64,000 nucleotides of DNA, from assembly GCA_946122785.1 (NCBI GenBank), contig CAMGYJ010000006.1, positions 68,635,676 to 68,699,675 of the forward strand, written 5' to 3'. This document shows, in pieces, positions 1-12,200 of this stretch. The stretch comes from Linum tenue. Lineage: Eukaryota > Streptophyta > Magnoliopsida > Malpighiales > Linaceae. Numbering within the stretch: position 1 is the first letter of the stretch; each line of letters starts with the position of its first letter. Made by a program: the position numbers and the translations under genes. The notes under the pieces were generated by a model that saw only the letters and a list, made by a program, of their open reading frames with translations, was not told the DNA's origin and did not search any database.

Positions 1-1871
1 ATTACTGGTAATAATTGTACAATTACGGGTCATTTTTCATCTCATGACCATGACGAATAATATTTTTACACTTCAATGGAAGGCTTTAGATTTTTTGGAA
101 AAAATTATATGATACGGTCTATAATGACTATTCCTGAATTTCCTCTAAATTTTCTAATCTTGACTGGCAATATCCTGTTAATTAACAACCAAGTTGGGGG
201 TGCAACTACTCTGGGAAATCAACTTGCACTTGCCAAAATCTGTGTCTCACTCCCTATTTAATTAGCTTGGAAGGCTAAATGGCTAATCCAAGATCAACAC
301 CTCCACCTAATTATTGGGAATATTACTTGGTCACATCAATGACATTTTCCAACGCAATAAAACATAAAGAAACTATGTAGATTGCAGCTTTCAAGACATT
401 GTAGCTAGTCACTTCTCAAATTTAATTCCTTTTAGCGACTTCTTGGATCAATCGCTCAATATTCGAAAGCAACCAAATCCAAATTGCAAAAACCCAATCT
501 CCCTAGAGATTACATTTACAAAGAAGCCAGCTAATCGGTCTACTTTTTCAATTAAATTTATCAACACTTCATAGTTGGTTGTATTACTAGTCTTGTCTCA
601 CATCAAATGGCACTTGCTAAAATCTCTCTAAATTGAATTGGATGATCCCACCAATCGCGTATTTGCGATGCATTTTATTATTGGAATCACAAAGTGTGAA
701 TAAGCATTTTCTTTTTTTATAAGATCTACAACTATAAGTCTATAACTATTTCACAATGAACGACAACGTACTCTTTGTGGAGTATGCAATACCCCTAGTA
801 ATCTCATTATTAGATATCTTTCAACGAATTAAAATAGTTGAATATTGTATTTTGTCAAATTGATGTTAGTATTTGGGTTTAGACAATTAGGACCTGATAC
901 TTGTATTAACTTGATGCGGCCAACTGGGATTGTGGAGTGGGTTCGGACGTCGAGGTGAATTCTTGGCACAACCCGGTTCCGAGCTCCTTCATTAGAAGTG
1001 AACTCTTAAGAAAGGAAATTTGGAACTATAGTCCATTCGCAATCCACCGCCCCGGTCAATAGTATGATATAAAGCAGATAAAAAGAGGACCTTGGATGAT
1101 CGAAAAATAAATGTTATTACTTATTAGAGAGAATGTGATCTTTGATTCCTTCCTCGAGGCCTTAAATGTTTTATTTATAGCTTCTCCAATCTTCATTAGT
1201 GATTGAGTATCAAATGTGATATGACCGTTGTTTTAGACATTCTTGAATGATTGCGACAAGCGCCGATACCTGAACAACGAGATAGGAAGATGATCCTTAC
1301 ATTTTGATGGGCGGTAGTTCTTGTATGCAACAATACTCAACTTTTCATATAAAAAGGCAAGAGGATATTAAAAATTTACAATGCAGACAATACCAAATGC
1401 TTGTTACCCCAACAATGTCATACTTCAAATGGATAATATTTGGTGGAATATGGCATATCTTAACCCCTTTGATTGCTGCATCCATTTTCTTGCTCTATAA
1501 TAATTTATAAAAAGATCTACAATTCCATGAGTTTGGGCTTCTGTTGCGGACATAAAAACATCCATTTCCATGTCTTCGGATCAATTGATAATAAAGATAT
1601 CTTCTCTTATTAATGATTGTTGATTACTGCATCATCAATAGTGTTGGACTAAACTAACAATGTGAGATTACCAATTTGATTTTTTTTTAAGCAAAACAAA
1701 TCCAAATGCAAAAATACGAACTCCAAGTCCTAGAGATTTACATATTTACAAAGACGATAGTTGTGACTTAATTATTAAAATTTGACTAATCAACAGTTTA
1801 TCGATGGTTACATTACACGTCGCTTTTGTTTTACGTTTTCATCCAAAAAATTGTTTAAAAAAATCAATTAA
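1..1871. other. AT-rich intergenic stretch, nothing recognised
   Basis: Only short open frames occur and none shows a recognisable motif. I see no flanking repeats or TSDs here. It is downstream of the minus-strand gene that follows, so the last few hundred bases may contain its 3' UTR. Confidence 0.4.
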
Positions 1872-2816
1872 TCAATGAAAAGAACCCGACCCGACCACTT
1901 GGAGCGGGCGGGGCGGCTCCATGGTCCGCCTCTTCCACAGGTTCACTTCTTTCCGGGGCCTCAGCCTCAATCCTTCCACGTCAGCAGCCGTACCGATCCG
2001 AATCGGCGCCGAGAAGGGAATCATCGCATCCTTCGCCCCCACCTCATCGTCGCTGTACCCGCCATCGTCACCATCGGAGTCATACCCCCGGCTAAACTGA
2101 TCATGATCTGGCACAATCCGAGCCGTCCAATCAAAATCCCCCAACCCGTCCCGGTGCCCGCTCGCAAACCGCCTCATCTGGCTCAAACCGGGCGCCCGGT
2201 CCGGCAGCGGCTGCCCCGATCCCATCCCCGTCGTCGGCCTTTCCCCGCCCTCTTCGTCGGAGACAAATAAATTGTCGGCGGCGGAAGTACTGTTGGATCT
2301 CCTCTTCCTCCCCGGAGCCGACGACGGCCCCAATTTGAACGACGCGGACCCAAATATCTTCCAGATCCCGGGCGACCCGGCTTGCGGCTTCGGGTTTTTC
2401 TGCTCCGACGACTTCTTGCTCTGTTTCTTCTCTTTCGCCGCCGGCTTGGGAAGAACCGCGGCCTTCTTGCTACCGCACTTCTTGTGCTTGATTTGCCCGA
2501 TGCAGGAGATCTTCGGCGACGTCGGCTCCTCGGCCGCCTCGCCGGACTTGAATTGCCCGCGGACTTGTCGGGGAACCTTCGGCAGGAAAATCGGGCCGGA
2601 GAATCCTCTGTAATTCCCCTGGTAATTCGGTACTTTATTGTGGTCGGAGAAGGGCTGCTGCTGCTGCTTATTGTTGTTATGGGTATTGTGGTTCGGGTCT
2701 CGGGTCGGGCTGAAAGTTGGGTTGTTGAAGTTGATCGAGGAAGCTACTTTGAGGAACTTCAGTACGTTGTGATGGTTGTTGTTGTTGTTGTTCTTCGGCT
2801 TACTCTGTTTCTCCAT
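1872..2816 (-). CDS. At1g76070-like (syringolide-induced 14-1-1-like) basic plant protein
   Basis: Single-exon frame of 314 residues. It opens with MEKQSK, followed by an Asn-rich tract and the hydrophobic LKFLKVASSINF patch near residues 19-30. The family hallmark SPKISCIGQIKHKK lies at about residues 100-113. Lys/Ser-rich low-complexity sequence follows, then an acidic patch (DSDGDDGGYSDDE) and a conserved-looking C terminus with PFSAPIRIG. No enzyme domain is visible. From memory, this plant-only family includes Arabidopsis At1g76070 and soybean syringolide-induced protein 14-1-1, both elicitor responsive; its biochemical role is unknown. The composition suggests a largely disordered, possibly nuclear protein. 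A shorter paralog lies at 8703-8942 on the same strand. The long frames on the opposite strand mirror this GC-rich coding sequence and are not genes. Confidence 0.88.
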   Translation of the reverse strand: MEKQSKPKNNNNNNHHNVLKFLKVASSINFNNPTFSPTRDPNHNTHNNNKQQQQPFSDHNKVPNYQGNYRGFSGPIFLPKVPRQVRGQFKSGEAAEEPTSPKISCIGQIKHKKCGSKKAAVLPKPAAKEKKQSKKSSEQKNPKPQAGSPGIWKIFGSASFKLGPSSAPGRKRRSNSTSAADNLFVSDEEGGERPTTGMGSGQPLPDRAPGLSQMRRFASGHRDGLGDFDWTARIVPDHDQFSRGYDSDGDDGGYSDDEVGAKDAMIPFSAPIRIGTAADVEGLRLRPRKEVNLWKRRTMEPPRPLQVVGSGSFH

Positions 2817-2925
2817 TGTTGGGCTGTAATTCTGAAGAGAAAGAGAGGAGAAGAGTGGATTGCTTTTGGGATTGAAATTGGGTTATCTTTATGGAATCGG
2901 ATTTGCTTGATAGATGTTTATATAT

Positions 2926-2935
2926 GGCTTTGAAT
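2926..2935 (-). promoter_or_regulatory. TATA box of the At1g76070-like gene
   Basis: On the minus strand this reads atatataaac, about 110 bp upstream of the start codon at 2816. That is a plausible distance for a plant core promoter with a short 5' UTR. Confidence 0.5.
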
Positions 2936-2949
2936 TCTTGTATTGAATA

Positions 2950-4170
2950 TATGGGTGCCTTGATTTGTGTCGAGACCGTGTAAAGAATATATAGAGATGG
3001 TCAAAGGAGGTGAGGATTGAGAAAATTGATTTTCAAATTATTATTTAATTCCCCACGTTATGTTGCGGGCCGGCTAAACAAGATTTTGTATATTTTCTAG
3101 GGCAAACTTACCATCCTCTATCTGAGTAGGGATTTTGTTACCAACTTACCATCAAGTATGCGGATGTGAATAAGTAAAGAAATCGTGTAGTTCGATTCGC
3201 ATTTTAAATTCGAGATTTGAAATGAAGATGCTTGAATTTGATTAAGGAAAGAGATCATGTTGACAAATAAATATTGAGTTGGGAGATTTGAAGAAATTAT
3301 AGGTTGACTAATGTTTTATTGAATCTATCCAATTTGATAGTTTTTTTTACGCGTCATAATTGATATATAATTTGACACGAATCTACATGAATTCTTCAGA
3401 GTGAAGATAATTAATAATAATTTAAGACCAAAATAATAAAATTTCTCGCATCTTAGATTGAAACTTTGCGCACACGACAACCATAGAGAAAGAGATGACT
3501 CCCTTCTATAAACATTGACCAACATAAATTCAGCCATCCTGAATATGTTTGGAAGCTTAACCATAATTGTTCTTGTTGTTAACATTGACCAACATTAATC
3601 CTCCACTAATAGTGGATTTGTCCAAGCATAAATATAACTACATTTGCGAAACCATAATATTTCTTTTATCGAAATCTGTTAGTAATAAGCCTATAAAAAC
3701 AACATTAAATCTGCATAAGTGATAAGTTATAATATAGCCATCGAAAATGTTCTTCGTTCTACATTTCCACGACCCTTGCTAATTCATACACTAGTTGGTT
3801 AATTTAATGGTATTTCTATTTTCCCCTCTGAAAATTCATAATTATGCAGCTGAAAACGGAAGGTATTAATGTGAGGAAACCTACCAATGGCTCAGTTTGT
3901 CAAATACATCTATTTATTATTATTATTTTTGGATGGTTCCAAGAACGTACCAACCAACCAAGCAATAGTGTAACAGCCAGCCGGCAACGTAAATATTTAC
4001 AATATATTTAATTATTTATAAAGACTCTCTCCTACCATGCAATTTGTTTTCTTATTTAATTGTTCATTGTGGAGGTTGATTTTGTATGCATGTGACTATG
4101 TGAGACTCATTACAAAAGTTGAGAGGATCGAAATTAAACAATCAAACTCGTGTTAAACAATTACATGCAA
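2950..4170. other. Intergenic AT-rich DNA
   Basis: No coding frame with recognisable motifs. The first part should hold the upstream regulatory region of the minus-strand At1g76070-like gene. No TSD-bounded element was recognised. Confidence 0.35.
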
Positions 4171-4175
4171 AGATG

Positions 4176-4580
4176 AGTAGTTAAGATAATTTATATTTGT
4201 GGTTTTGAAATTTTATTGACAAAGGAAAGCTGGAGTGTTGATATTGTGCGTCAGTATTGTATGACGAACGGTCTCGACAGTTAGTTTTTGAATTTTGTTT
4301 TGTTGACTTGGTACAATCTGAGGGTGTTGATGATAGCTGCTAGTTTCAACTCTCAACTGGTTTACTAGAACAGTTGCTACATAATAATTAGTTAAGATAA
4401 TTCATATATGTGATTTTGAAGAAAAAAATTGACAAAGGGAAGTTTGAGTGTTGACACTGTGTGTCGGTATTTCATGACGAGCGGTCTCGACAGTTAATTC
4501 TTGGTCTCGATTTATTGATTTGGTAAATTCGAGGGTGTTGATAGTTGCTGGTCTCGACCGGTTCACTAGAATAGCTGGAG
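4176..4580. repeat. Diverged tandem duplication, two units of about 200 bp
   Basis: Unit 1 (about 4176-4380) and unit 2 (about 4391-4580) share the order agttaagataatt, ttgacaaagg, gagtgttga, tgacga.cggtctcgacagtta, gagggtgttgat and actagaa.agctg, with many substitutions. The second unit carries extra ctcgac motifs. Function unknown; it may be a decayed tandem element. Confidence 0.6.
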
Positions 4581-4817
4581 CAACTACAACTCCTACTATC
4601 CCTAAAAACTTACGTGGGTTGTTGGCTAGGCTCGAATTAAACCGCCGGACTTATCTATTTTTATCAGTAGATCATGCCTCCATAATTTTTGTTATTTAAT
4701 ACTTTCATTTATCGCCGATTTCTCTGATCGATCTTAACGACATTTCTACAAAGTTGTCATTTCTTATATCAATAGGGAATACAATCACGTAACAGTTTAT
4801 TGAGCTATTTAAGAATA

Positions 4818-5314
4818 GGGTTATAGGTATAATATGCCCCTCTACTATGATGTTCTATCAAACATGCCCCTCTACTATTTTTTACATCAAACATGCCCCT
4901 GTACTTTCAAAAAATTATCAAACATGTTCTTCTGTTAAAATTTTGATTGAAAAAATCGTCAATCATGGTTGAACCGATATTTAGACGACCCGACATCGAC
5001 AAATGGGAGGGAAAATGATAGTTTTGTCCCCCGTTTTATTCCTCTAAGTATCTTCAAAGTGAAATTATTTGAGTTATTTGGCTATACAGAAGAACCAAAA
5101 TAAATTCTAAAGTGAAATTATTAGGGATATTTTAGACATTTGTGTCGCCCAAACCAAAGTTCGGCATTGGTTAATGGTTTTTGGATGCAAATTTTAACAA
5201 AAGGGCATGTTTGATCATTTTTACAAAGTACAGGAGCATGTTTGATGTAAAAAATAGTAGAGGAGCATGTTTGATAAAACGTCATAGTAGAAGGACATAT
5301 TATACCTATAACCC
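4818..5314. mobile_element. Mutator-like MITE with long terminal inverted repeats
   Basis: The left end gggttataggtataatatg is repeated inverted at the right end, and the inverted homology continues inward for about 100 bp through repeated catgcccctctactat-type motifs. The element is flanked by a perfect 9-bp duplication, ttaagaata, at 4809-4817 and 5315-5323. Nine-base duplications and long TIRs are typical of the Mutator superfamily. No transposase is encoded, so it is non-autonomous. Confidence 0.85.
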
Positions 5315-5471
5315 TTAAGAATACTAGCCAAATGCTAGTAATTGTAATGACTCAAATCTTAGATACTAGTTAAACTATTGAACCCTGAATTATTATGATA
5401 ATTAGTATTTTTGGGCCGACTTTCACGTCTTATTTCTTTAAAGAACATACGGCCACCTACTCTTTTCAAAT

Positions 5472-6855
5472 TCCCGTAGTGCGATGGCAGATTGGGGAAG
5501 GGTCTCAGGTTAGCATTTTGGAGGATAACTGGATCCCGGGTTTTAGACCAGAGGCGATTGAGTTACAGGCCTCGGCGCCAGATCTGACAGGAGTGAAGGT
5601 CAATACATTGCTCATCCCGGGTAAGGGGGAGTGGTGTTTGGATTGTCTGAATCAATGCTTTACTCGGCAGGTGGTACAGGCTATTCAGGCCATCCCGTTG
5701 CCAAAGGGTGAGGTGGTGGATTGCCAAGTCTGGGCAGGTGAGGGGGACGGGGAGTATACGGTGAAATCAGGATATCATTTGGCTTTTCAGAATGCTAGCA
5801 GGTCTCAGGAGCGGAAGGCTGAGGTTTCTTTTTTTGATATGGCTTGTTGGAAAAAGTTGTGGGGGTTACCCATTCCTCCGAAATTGAAGAGTTTTCTTTG
5901 GCAATGCATGAAGCGTATCCTTCCTACTATGGAAACTATAATTGAGAGGACAGGTAGAAATCTGGGAGAGGTCGAGCTTGATCCTGGGGCTGAGGGGCAG
6001 GAAGCTGCAATTGACCCTAAGTGTCCGGTGTGTTGGGAGCCTTTAGAGACACTAGAGCATATGTTTCTTTCCTGTCGGCTGGCTTTGGGGTTATGGGAGA
6101 GGTCGGGATTGGGGATAGGCCTGGTGATGCAGCCTTCTTTGAACTTTGCTTTGTTTCTTCGCAGATTCTTTGAACAGGAGAACACTGTAGAGAGGATAAT
6201 TCGATTTGTGGCATTGCTATGGAGGATTTGGAAAAGTAGGAACTGGGTGGTGTTTGATCAGGTCCAGTATGGGGTTAGTACTTTGGTGAGGCAGTTTGAG
6301 GAGCAAGTTCGGGAGTGGTTGGCGGTGATTGAGTCTGGAGATAGCAGGCAGGTTCAAATGCAGCAAGTGCGGGGTCTGGTTGGTGTGGAGGGTGGTTCAC
6401 AACCTGGTACGGCGTACTGCTGTTATGTGGACGGGGCTGTTCTCGCTGGATCTCATGGGGCTGGGGGATTGGTAGTGTATGATGGGTGGGGTAGGGTGTG
6501 TTTTGTTCAAGGTTTTCGTTATGCAGGTTTGGTGGACCCTTTTCTGGTTGAGTTGGTGGCTTTTCGTGATGCAATTCAGTGGTGCTCTTTGAAGGGTCTA
6601 GTTGAAGTGCAGTTCTACGGGGATGCGAAGACAGTCATTGACAAAGTTCGGACTAGGGATAATCGGGATGTGAAAGGTGGACGGATTCTTGAAGAAATTC
6701 AAAAGTTAGGACAGCTCTATCTGCGTTCTGAAGTGGCTTTTATTGGCAGGAGTAGCAATTGGGTGGCCCACGAGGTGGCTAGGAAGACCCTTTCTTTGTT
6801 GCCTGCAGTTGTAGACACTTTCGATTTTTTTCGTTGGTTTGCTCTTGAGATGTAA
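5472..6855 (+). pseudogene. LINE ORF2 C-terminal part: zinc-binding (zf-RVT) and RNase H domains
   Basis: The frame stays open across the whole insertion. Near its start it carries the LINE signature WQIGEGSQVSILEDNWIPG. The zf-RVT domain follows, with WKKLWGLPIPPKLKSFLW and Cys residues in CPVC and HMFLSC. A plant-type RNase H follows, with YVDGA, the VELVAFRDA helix, YGDAK and NWVAHEVA. Endonuclease and reverse transcriptase domains are missing because of the 5' truncation. The open frame extends into host DNA upstream (to 5395), which is chance. No start codon or promoter of its own is expected. The lack of internal stops suggests a fairly young insertion. Confidence 0.9.
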
Positions 6856-6914
6856 ACTTTTCTAGCTGTTTGCCTTGGTAATACAAGTGATCTATTGGTA
6901 AAAAAAAAAAAAAA
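5472..6914 (+). mobile_element. 5'-truncated LINE (non-LTR retrotransposon) with perfect 16-bp TSD
   Basis: The insertion starts abruptly inside ORF2 and ends in an A-tract (about 6900-6914). The 16-bp sequence cctactcttttcaaat occurs immediately before it (5456-5471) and immediately after the tail (6915-6930). Together these show target-primed reverse transcription with 5' truncation. Length is about 1.44 kb. Confidence 0.95.
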
Positions 6915-7067
6915 CCTACTCTTTTCAAATGAATAGGATTCATCGTGGTCGAGATAGTAGGTAATTTTATTTTGTTGATTGCAAAAGGCAGCCTTGATTT
7001 ATACTAAAAAGTAAAAAAGTCATATATGTACAATACAAACGTTGTCATAATTGGGGGCTTCCTATCA

Positions 7068-7068
7068 A

Positions 7069-7132
<64 letters not shown>
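7068..7132. repeat. (AAT)n microsatellite, about 21 units
   Basis: An uninterrupted run of aat trinucleotides. It is flanked by similar ggggg-c tracts (gggggctt on the left, gggggcct on the right). Likely highly length-variable. Confidence 0.97.
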
Positions 7133-7364
7133 GGGGGCCTTTTCTTCTTCTCCTTTAGTCCTTTTGTGGCGTAGAATTTAGTGTTCTTGGCCTTGAGCCG
7201 TCAATGACTCTCCAGCTGGTTATGTAAAACAAAAGATACATTTTGTATATGGCACACATAAAAGACAAACATATGTTCTTTAATTGACTAAAGGGGATTT
7301 TGGCGCACACTCTCTATTTTAATAACTCGTTTGATTGTTAAACATCTATATGAAGCAAGAGCAC

Positions 7365-7800
7365 GGGGAATGACGATGGGCAGTTACGGGCGGGTTTTTT
7401 AGTACTCAGAACCGCCTTGTGACAGGTCGGGTAATTTATCACGGGTCGCGGGTTGGTGTAGGTCGATCCAATGAGTATGCAATTTATATGAAAAATATTA
7501 GAAATATTCGTTATTTTATTATAAGACAAAGAAAACAAACAACATTATGATCAATATAGTTAAATTATTAGAGAAATTGAGATTTTCACTAATTTACAAC
7601 TTTATTATAGCTAAAATATGATGTAATAAAAGAAAATTTCTTAGTAATTTGACTAAGATTACATGTAATGTAGGCAAGAACAGGTCGAGAATGAGGAGGA
7701 TCAGGGCAGGTCGGGTCGATGAGAGTATCCATGCCAGCTTCGCCCCAAAACAGGCCAAACAAGTCGTGTAAAACGGATCAGGTCGAAATTGTCATCACTA
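7365..7800. mobile_element. hAT-type non-autonomous element
   Basis: Flanked by a perfect 8-bp duplication, aagagcac, at 7357-7364 and 7801-7808, as expected for hAT transposons. The ends are imperfect inverted repeats: ggggaatgacgat on the left, and the right end inverted reads tagtgatgacaat. These resemble the tagggatgacaat ends of the elements at 14012 and 16185. The interior has gggcgggt and gtcgggt motifs and no coding capacity. Confidence 0.75.
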
Positions 7801-7808
7801 AAGAGCAC

Positions 7809-8702
7809 ACCTTTTTTTGGTTTGTCTAAATGAATGAAAAAGACATATTAGGACAAGTTTTGGTTAGATACAACAAAATTGATGGGATTGATGAAATTTT
7901 AAACTCAAAGCAATTGGTAACCATCCTGTGGAAGAGCCCGAGGGAGGAATGGTGCGTCAAGTTGTTAAGTTAGATGATGGTGGAGAGGGAAACAAATTTC
8001 GTTTCCTTTTAGAAGGGAGGCAAAGGTCACATTGTTAGGGATCATCGAAGACATGTAAAATTAAACTTCAGGATTAATTTACACAAATGGATTTAGGTAC
8101 TCAGTCTTTGAATTATACTCCAAGTAATAAGGTACATCACACAATCCATTAAGGTTTGATGTGGCCAGTGCAAGAGATCTTTGTTGGGATTTTTAATGGT
8201 GTGAATGGAAATAAAAGGGAAAGATCCAAGAGAATCTCTTGAAGTATCATGTTGGTAAATGTGAGAAGGCACGGTCTCGAATTCGATCGATTTGATGTAA
8301 TATGTTAGTAATCGGTTAAATTGGTTTGTGTAACCAATCGGACCAAACCAAATCGAGTTGAACCAAGTCGAACCGATATGACGATTGGAATAACCAAACC
8401 GGTCCAACTTACATGGGCCGAACTGATGCAATGGTTGAAATATTTTAAATGGACCATTGCAATGGTTGGGGTGTAACCACCCATACGAAGAGTTGCCTCC
8501 CTTTGTACGTACCCCTTCATTTTCTATAAATAGCATCTAACCCCTCTGGTTTTTACATATGTTTTTCTCATACCAAAACTCTCCCAAAATCTAAAGCGAT
8601 TTTTTCTGTATTGGTTTTCAAGGGGAATAAGATTCCTTAAGGAGAGACATTGAATTATGTCGGTTAGGACGTTTGTATGTGTCTTTGCATGTTTTCTTAA
8701 TC
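7809..8702. other. Intergenic DNA, possible relic of an LTR or promoter
   Basis: No convincing coding frame. About 8290-8430 is rich in alternating aaccaa/ggttt tracts. A TATA-like ctataaatag lies at about 8524-8533, followed by a region without long frames. This may be a decayed LTR, but I found no matching partner or TSD. Confidence 0.3.
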
Positions 8703-8942
8703 TTATGTGTTTGCTTGTGTTGCAAGAAAATCGTATACGTGAACAATTTTCACAACAATCTTTGGAGAAGGCGGCTCGTCGATCGCCATGATCAGGATTG
8801 TTGTCTTATTAAACTTTGACGTATCAAGAATGGCCAGGACTTCCGGAATTGGAATTTGAGTGCAGCAGATGATCTCGAGGAACTTGAAGATGCTGTTGTT
8901 GTTGTTCTTCTTCTTCGGCTTATCAGCTTGCTGCTTCTCCAT
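8703..8942 (-). CDS. Short paralog of the At1g76070-like protein
   Basis: Frame of 79 residues. The N terminus MEKQQADKPKKKNNNNSIF followed by KFLE matches the opening of the 314-residue protein at 1872-2816 (MEKQSKPKNNNNNN, then LKFLK). A later DEPPSPKIVVKI patch matches EEPTSPKISCIGQIK there. Everything C-terminal of that motif is missing, and the Cys of the SPKISC motif is lost. It is either a truncated tandem duplicate turned pseudogene or a minimal family member. A copia element inserted about 75 bp upstream of the start codon (9017) separates it from its former upstream region. I cannot tell whether it is expressed. Confidence 0.55.
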   Translation of the reverse strand: MEKQQADKPKKKNNNNSIFKFLEIICCTQIPIPEVLAILDTSKFNKTTILIMAIDEPPSPKIVVKIVHVYDFLATQANT

Positions 8943-9016
8943 CTACGCTAGCTTGTGTTTGGCTGCTGGTAATTAATTAACACTGGGAGCCCTGTGTTTC
9001 GAATATATAAGCAGGT

Positions 9017-9191
9017 TGTTATAAACGCGCTGCTACGGATCGAGAAATCGCTGGAATCGACAAAGCAAGACTACGAAAGCGAGAATCGAAAAACACGACA
9101 CACGATTTATGTGTGTTAGCTACGTCCACGGGCGAGAGACCCCCAATTACCAGTCGTAGCGGCTGATAGTCCGATTCAAGTCATATCAACA
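9017..9191 (-). repeat. 3' LTR of the copia element, internally deleted (175 bp)
   Basis: The first about 140 bp align with the other LTR. It lacks a short piece after gattta(c/t)gtg and most of the later portion, and its last part is unlike the partner until the shared tcatatcaaca end. An intact LTR would be 305 bp. Confidence 0.85.
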
Positions 9192-9285
9192 AATCTCCAC
9201 CTTGACTTGAATCCTCTTCCTCTGAAATCTCTGATGTACTCTGCTCCTTTTCTCTCTCCCGCCATCAATGCCCCGTAGGGCGGAG

Positions 9286-12200
9286 TCACCCACTCAAGAC
9301 ATTCAGCAAGTCCAAGCAGTGTTGGAACTTTCCATGTGGAACCGGCTTCGTGAACATATCAGCAGGATTATCCGCGGTGCCAACCTTCTTCACCTTAATC
9401 CTCTTCTCTGTCCTCAAGAAATGATACCTCACATCGATATGCTTAGTCCTCTCATGGTGGACTTGATCCTTGGCCAAGCATATTGCACTCAAACTGTCGC
9501 AATACACCACTGCCTGATCATGATGTAGACCCAGATCACCAACTAGTCCCTTCAACCATATTCCCTCCTTAGCAGCTTCTGTCAACGCCATATACTCTGC
9601 CTCAGTAGTAGACAACGTCACCGCCGACTGCAAAGTTGCCTTCCAGCTCACTATAGAACTCCCAAGAGTGAATACATAACCGGTCATCGATCTCCTCGTG
9701 TCAACATCTCCAGCATAGTCTGAATCAGAATACCCAGACACCAAGCACACTGTATCACTACCGAAGCTAATCCCCACATCAGGTGTACCCTTAAGGTACC
9801 GGAAGATCCTCTTCACAGCCTGCCAATGCTCCTTCCCAGGTTGTATCATAAACCTGCTGACAACACTAACAGCATGTGCAAGATCAGGTCTAGTGCATAC
9901 CATAGCGTACATCAAGCTACCTACTGCACTAGCATATGGGACTCTCGACATGTACTCCTTCTCAGCCTCTGACTGCGGTGCATACGCTGAGGATAGATGA
10001 ACATTTGAAGCACTAGGAGTATTTAAGGGCTTTGCTGAAGACATGCCAAACCTCGACAGTATCTTCTGGATGTAGCTCTTCTGTGACAAGAAAAGCTTCT
10101 TCTTCGACCTGTCCCTGTAAATCTCCATACCCAAGATCTTCTGAGCAGCTCCCAAATCCTTCATCTCAAACTCAGCACTGAGAAGCCCCTTTAACTTCTG
10201 GATATCAGACTTTGACCTCGCAGCTATGAGCATATCATCCACATACAGAACTAGATATATCATCGAACCATCCTCTGCCTTGCTGTGATATACCAAACAA
10301 TCATATGGACTACTGCTGTAGCCCAGCTCAAGCATGTAACTGTCAAATCTCTTGTACCACTGCCTCGGAGATTGCTTAAGTCCATACACGGACTTCTTCA
10401 GCTTACAAACATAGTCTTCTTTTCCCAGAACCTCGAATCCTTCTGGCTGAGTCATGTAAATTTCTTCTTCCAACTCTCCATGTAGGAAAGCTGTCTTCAC
10501 GTCTAGCTGCTCGAGCTCCAAGTCATAATGTGCCACTATTGCTAGTAGCACTCCGATCGAAGTATGTCTGACCACTGGTGAGAAAATCTCATTATAGTCA
10601 ACTCCTTCCCTCTGCGAGAAGCCTCGTGCAACCACCCGAGCTTTAAATTTCATGCCCTCTTTAGAAGTGATTCCTTCCTTCTTCTTGTAGATCCACTTGT
10701 TTGTAACAATCTTCCTTCCCTGTGGTCGTTTGACTAGCTCCCAAGTCTGATTCCTGTCATGGGATTCCATCTCATCTCCCATTGCGGCAAGTAACCGATC
10801 AGCTTCACCACCCGAAACTGCTTCTCTATAGGACTGTGGCTCTCCTGCATCCACTTCCTCAGCAACCTGAAATGAATACGCCACCATGTCCTCGAAGCCA
10901 TACCTCTGTGGAGGTACTCCTGCAGTCGCTCTCTTCGGTCTACCAGAAGCAATAGACTGTTGAGCTCGTGCACTGGACTCTGAAGTTTCTGGCTCTGCAG
11001 AGACATCCTCATCATGTTGATCTTCTCCACCTTGGTGCTCAAACTCACTCTCATTGAGAGTTTGCAGCTCCACCTGCTTATCAACATTCCTGCTACCTTC
11101 AACAATAGTAACCTTCAACATGGGGTTAAACATAGACTTCTCATCAAATATCACATTTCTACTAAGTATAACTTGATGCTCAGAAGGTGACCAAACTCGA
11201 AATCCCTTAACTCCATCTCCGTAACCCACAAATACACCCTTCTTTGCCCTTGGGTTCAGTTTACCCTCATCAACGTGATAATAAACAGGACACCCAAAAA
11301 ATTTCAGTGAAGAGTAATCAGCAGGCTTACCATACCACACTTCATAAGGAGTCTTACACTCGATACCTGTGTGTGGTCCACGGTTGATCAGGAAGCACGC
11401 CATGTTTACTGCTTCTGCCCAGAATCTTCTCTCTAGTCCAGCATTAGGGAGCATGCACCGTGCTCTCTCCAACAATGTCTGGTTCATCCTTTCTGCAACG
11501 CCATTCTGCTGGGGTGTATCTCTAACAGTCCGATGACGGGCAATCCCTTCATCCTTGCAGAATTCATTGAACTCAGAATTACAGAACTCCAGACCATTGT
11601 CCGTTCGCAGCTTCTTGATCTTCTTACCGGTTTGATTCTCCACCAATGTCTTCCACTGCTTGAACTTCGTGAAAGCCTCACTTTTCTGCTTCATCATAAA
11701 AATCCAAGTAAATCTCGAATAATCATCAATAATAGACAGAAAATACCTGCTGCCTCCAATGGATTCAACTCGTGAAGGACCCCAACAGTCAGAGTGGAGG
11801 TAATCTAGTATCCCCTTCATCCGGTGGATACCCTTCTTGGGAAACTTGTTGCGATGTAGCTTCCCAAACACACAATGCTCACAGAATTCCAAATTCTGCA
11901 CCTTGTGCCCGCAAAGAAGATCCCTCTTCGATAGAACTTGCATCCCCCGTTCACTCATATGCCCCAGTCTCATGTGCCAGAGAGTGGTCATATCTTCCTG
12001 TTGAACCTGAGACGATGCAACTGCAGCAGAGCCAGACAACACAGACCCTTGTAATGCATACAAGGTCCCACGCTTCACGCCCTTCAGTACCTTCCTCGAA
12101 CCCTTGCAGACATACACAACTCCACATTTTCCTTTGAAGCTGAAACCCTTGCTGTCGAGTAGACTCAAGGAGATCAGGTTCTTTGTCATTCGTGGAACAT

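Noticed and set aside
1875..2933. Three open frames on the plus strand opposite the At1g76070-like gene
   Set aside because: They mirror a GC-rich coding sequence, show no family motif, and the minus-strand frame has a recognisable conserved motif.
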